From a virus: 64,000 nucleotides of DNA. How positions within the stretch are numbered: the stretch's first letter is position 1; each line of letters begins with the position of its first letter. The stretch spans positions 186,001 to 250,000 of IMG/VR virus record IMGVR_UViG_3300031957_002643. The stretch is one strand, 5' to 3'. Below the pieces are notes generated by a model. It had not been told where the DNA came from and ran no database searches. It saw only the letters and a program-made list of their open reading frames with translations. The position numbers and the translations under genes were made by a program. Positions 63,915 to 64,000 of this stretch are shown here, in pieces.

Positions 63915-64000
63915 ATGAAAACTCTTTTGATCGCCACGATGGTTGCCTTGTCTGGAACTTCTACTCCGACGACTGCCGATTCGAGTGACTTCATGCGGTT
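63915..64000 (+). CDS. Secreted or lipoprotein-type gene, 3' truncated by window
   Basis: Open to the window end. TAGGAG precedes the ATG. The first residues (MKTLLIATMVALSGTSTPTTADSS) form a signal peptide with a hydrophobic core and a probable type I cleavage region; no lipobox Cys is seen in the visible part. The frame and Shine-Dalgarno support a real gene; the mature protein is not visible. Confidence 0.7.
   Translation, partial: MKTLLIATMVALSGTSTPTTADSSDFMR

Overview
The window is a segment of a lytic, tailed (myovirus-like) phage genome belonging to the broad T4-like replication/transcription world. The evidence is a T4-type replisome: family B DNA polymerase (gp43), clamp loader large subunit (gp44), sliding clamp (gp45), RNase H-type 5' nuclease, ATP-dependent ligase, and a topoisomerase II of gp52 and fused gp39/60 type. 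T4-type late promoters with a TATAAATA box are also present, as are class I ribonucleotide reductase, glutaredoxin, dCMP deaminase, PhoH and a GroES-like co-chaperonin. The host must be Gram-negative, because there is an i-spanin/o-spanin pair with a lipobox. The aminoacyl-tRNA synthetase fragment resembles class I LysRS, which fits an alphaproteobacterial host, but that is only an inference. There are no insertion sequences, no integrase, no CRISPR array and no rRNA. Gene density is very high, with many ATGA, TAATG or TGATG junctions.

Layout. 1-1182: end of a glycosyltransferase/TPR gene and a small gene. 1281-16690: structural block with a giant 2957-residue virion protein, followed by five baseplate/tail-fibre proteins, the last carrying a collar domain. 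16726-21133: cREC protein, a late basic protein on the minus strand, a DnaE-like fragment coupled to a degenerate dUTPase-fold protein, and a PPP phosphatase. 21120-24453: Hsp20 (minus), GroES-like protein, clamp loader, PhoH. 24507-29639: a late gene, spanins, ClpP, XPD/DinG-type helicase, dCMP deaminase. 29675-30670: RlaP-like nucleotidyltransferase. 30688-37445 (minus): replication operon with a metallophosphoesterase, DNA polymerase, HigA-like HTH protein and ligase. 37518-40836: sliding clamp, RNase H, P-loop kinase. 40802-46267: accessory genes including a DNA methylase, a PH-domain membrane protein, three tandem Cys-motif paralogues and a Pnkp-like phosphatase. 46225-48269 (minus): tRNA-Pro, a 40-residue ORF, a stand-alone synthetase anticodon-binding domain and others. 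48259-50242 (minus): lysis cassette with a PAS protein. 50333-54126 (minus): glutaredoxin, NrdB, NrdA. 54623-57444 (minus): MoxR ATPase with a metallopeptidase/VWA partner. 57497-61615: HTH regulator and divergent topoisomerase genes. 61594-64000: membrane proteins including a TPM-domain/LemA pair, a strong terminator and a truncated secreted-protein gene.

The most unusual signal is the promoter layout. Many accessory genes sit behind a compact sigma70-like promoter of about 35 bp whose predicted +1 is the start codon itself, and in several the TTGACA box contains the stop codon of the preceding gene. T4-type late promoters show the same +1 = start-codon geometry. The genes with the sigma70-type leaderless arrangement are enriched for nucleic-acid-end or RNA-repair functions: cREC, RlaP, a P-loop kinase, a Pnkp-like phosphatase, and a synthetase domain beside tRNA-Pro. 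This suggests a dispersed RNA-damage response carried by the phage. Several perfect hairpins of 10-17 bp, some inside coding sequence, are also unexplained.
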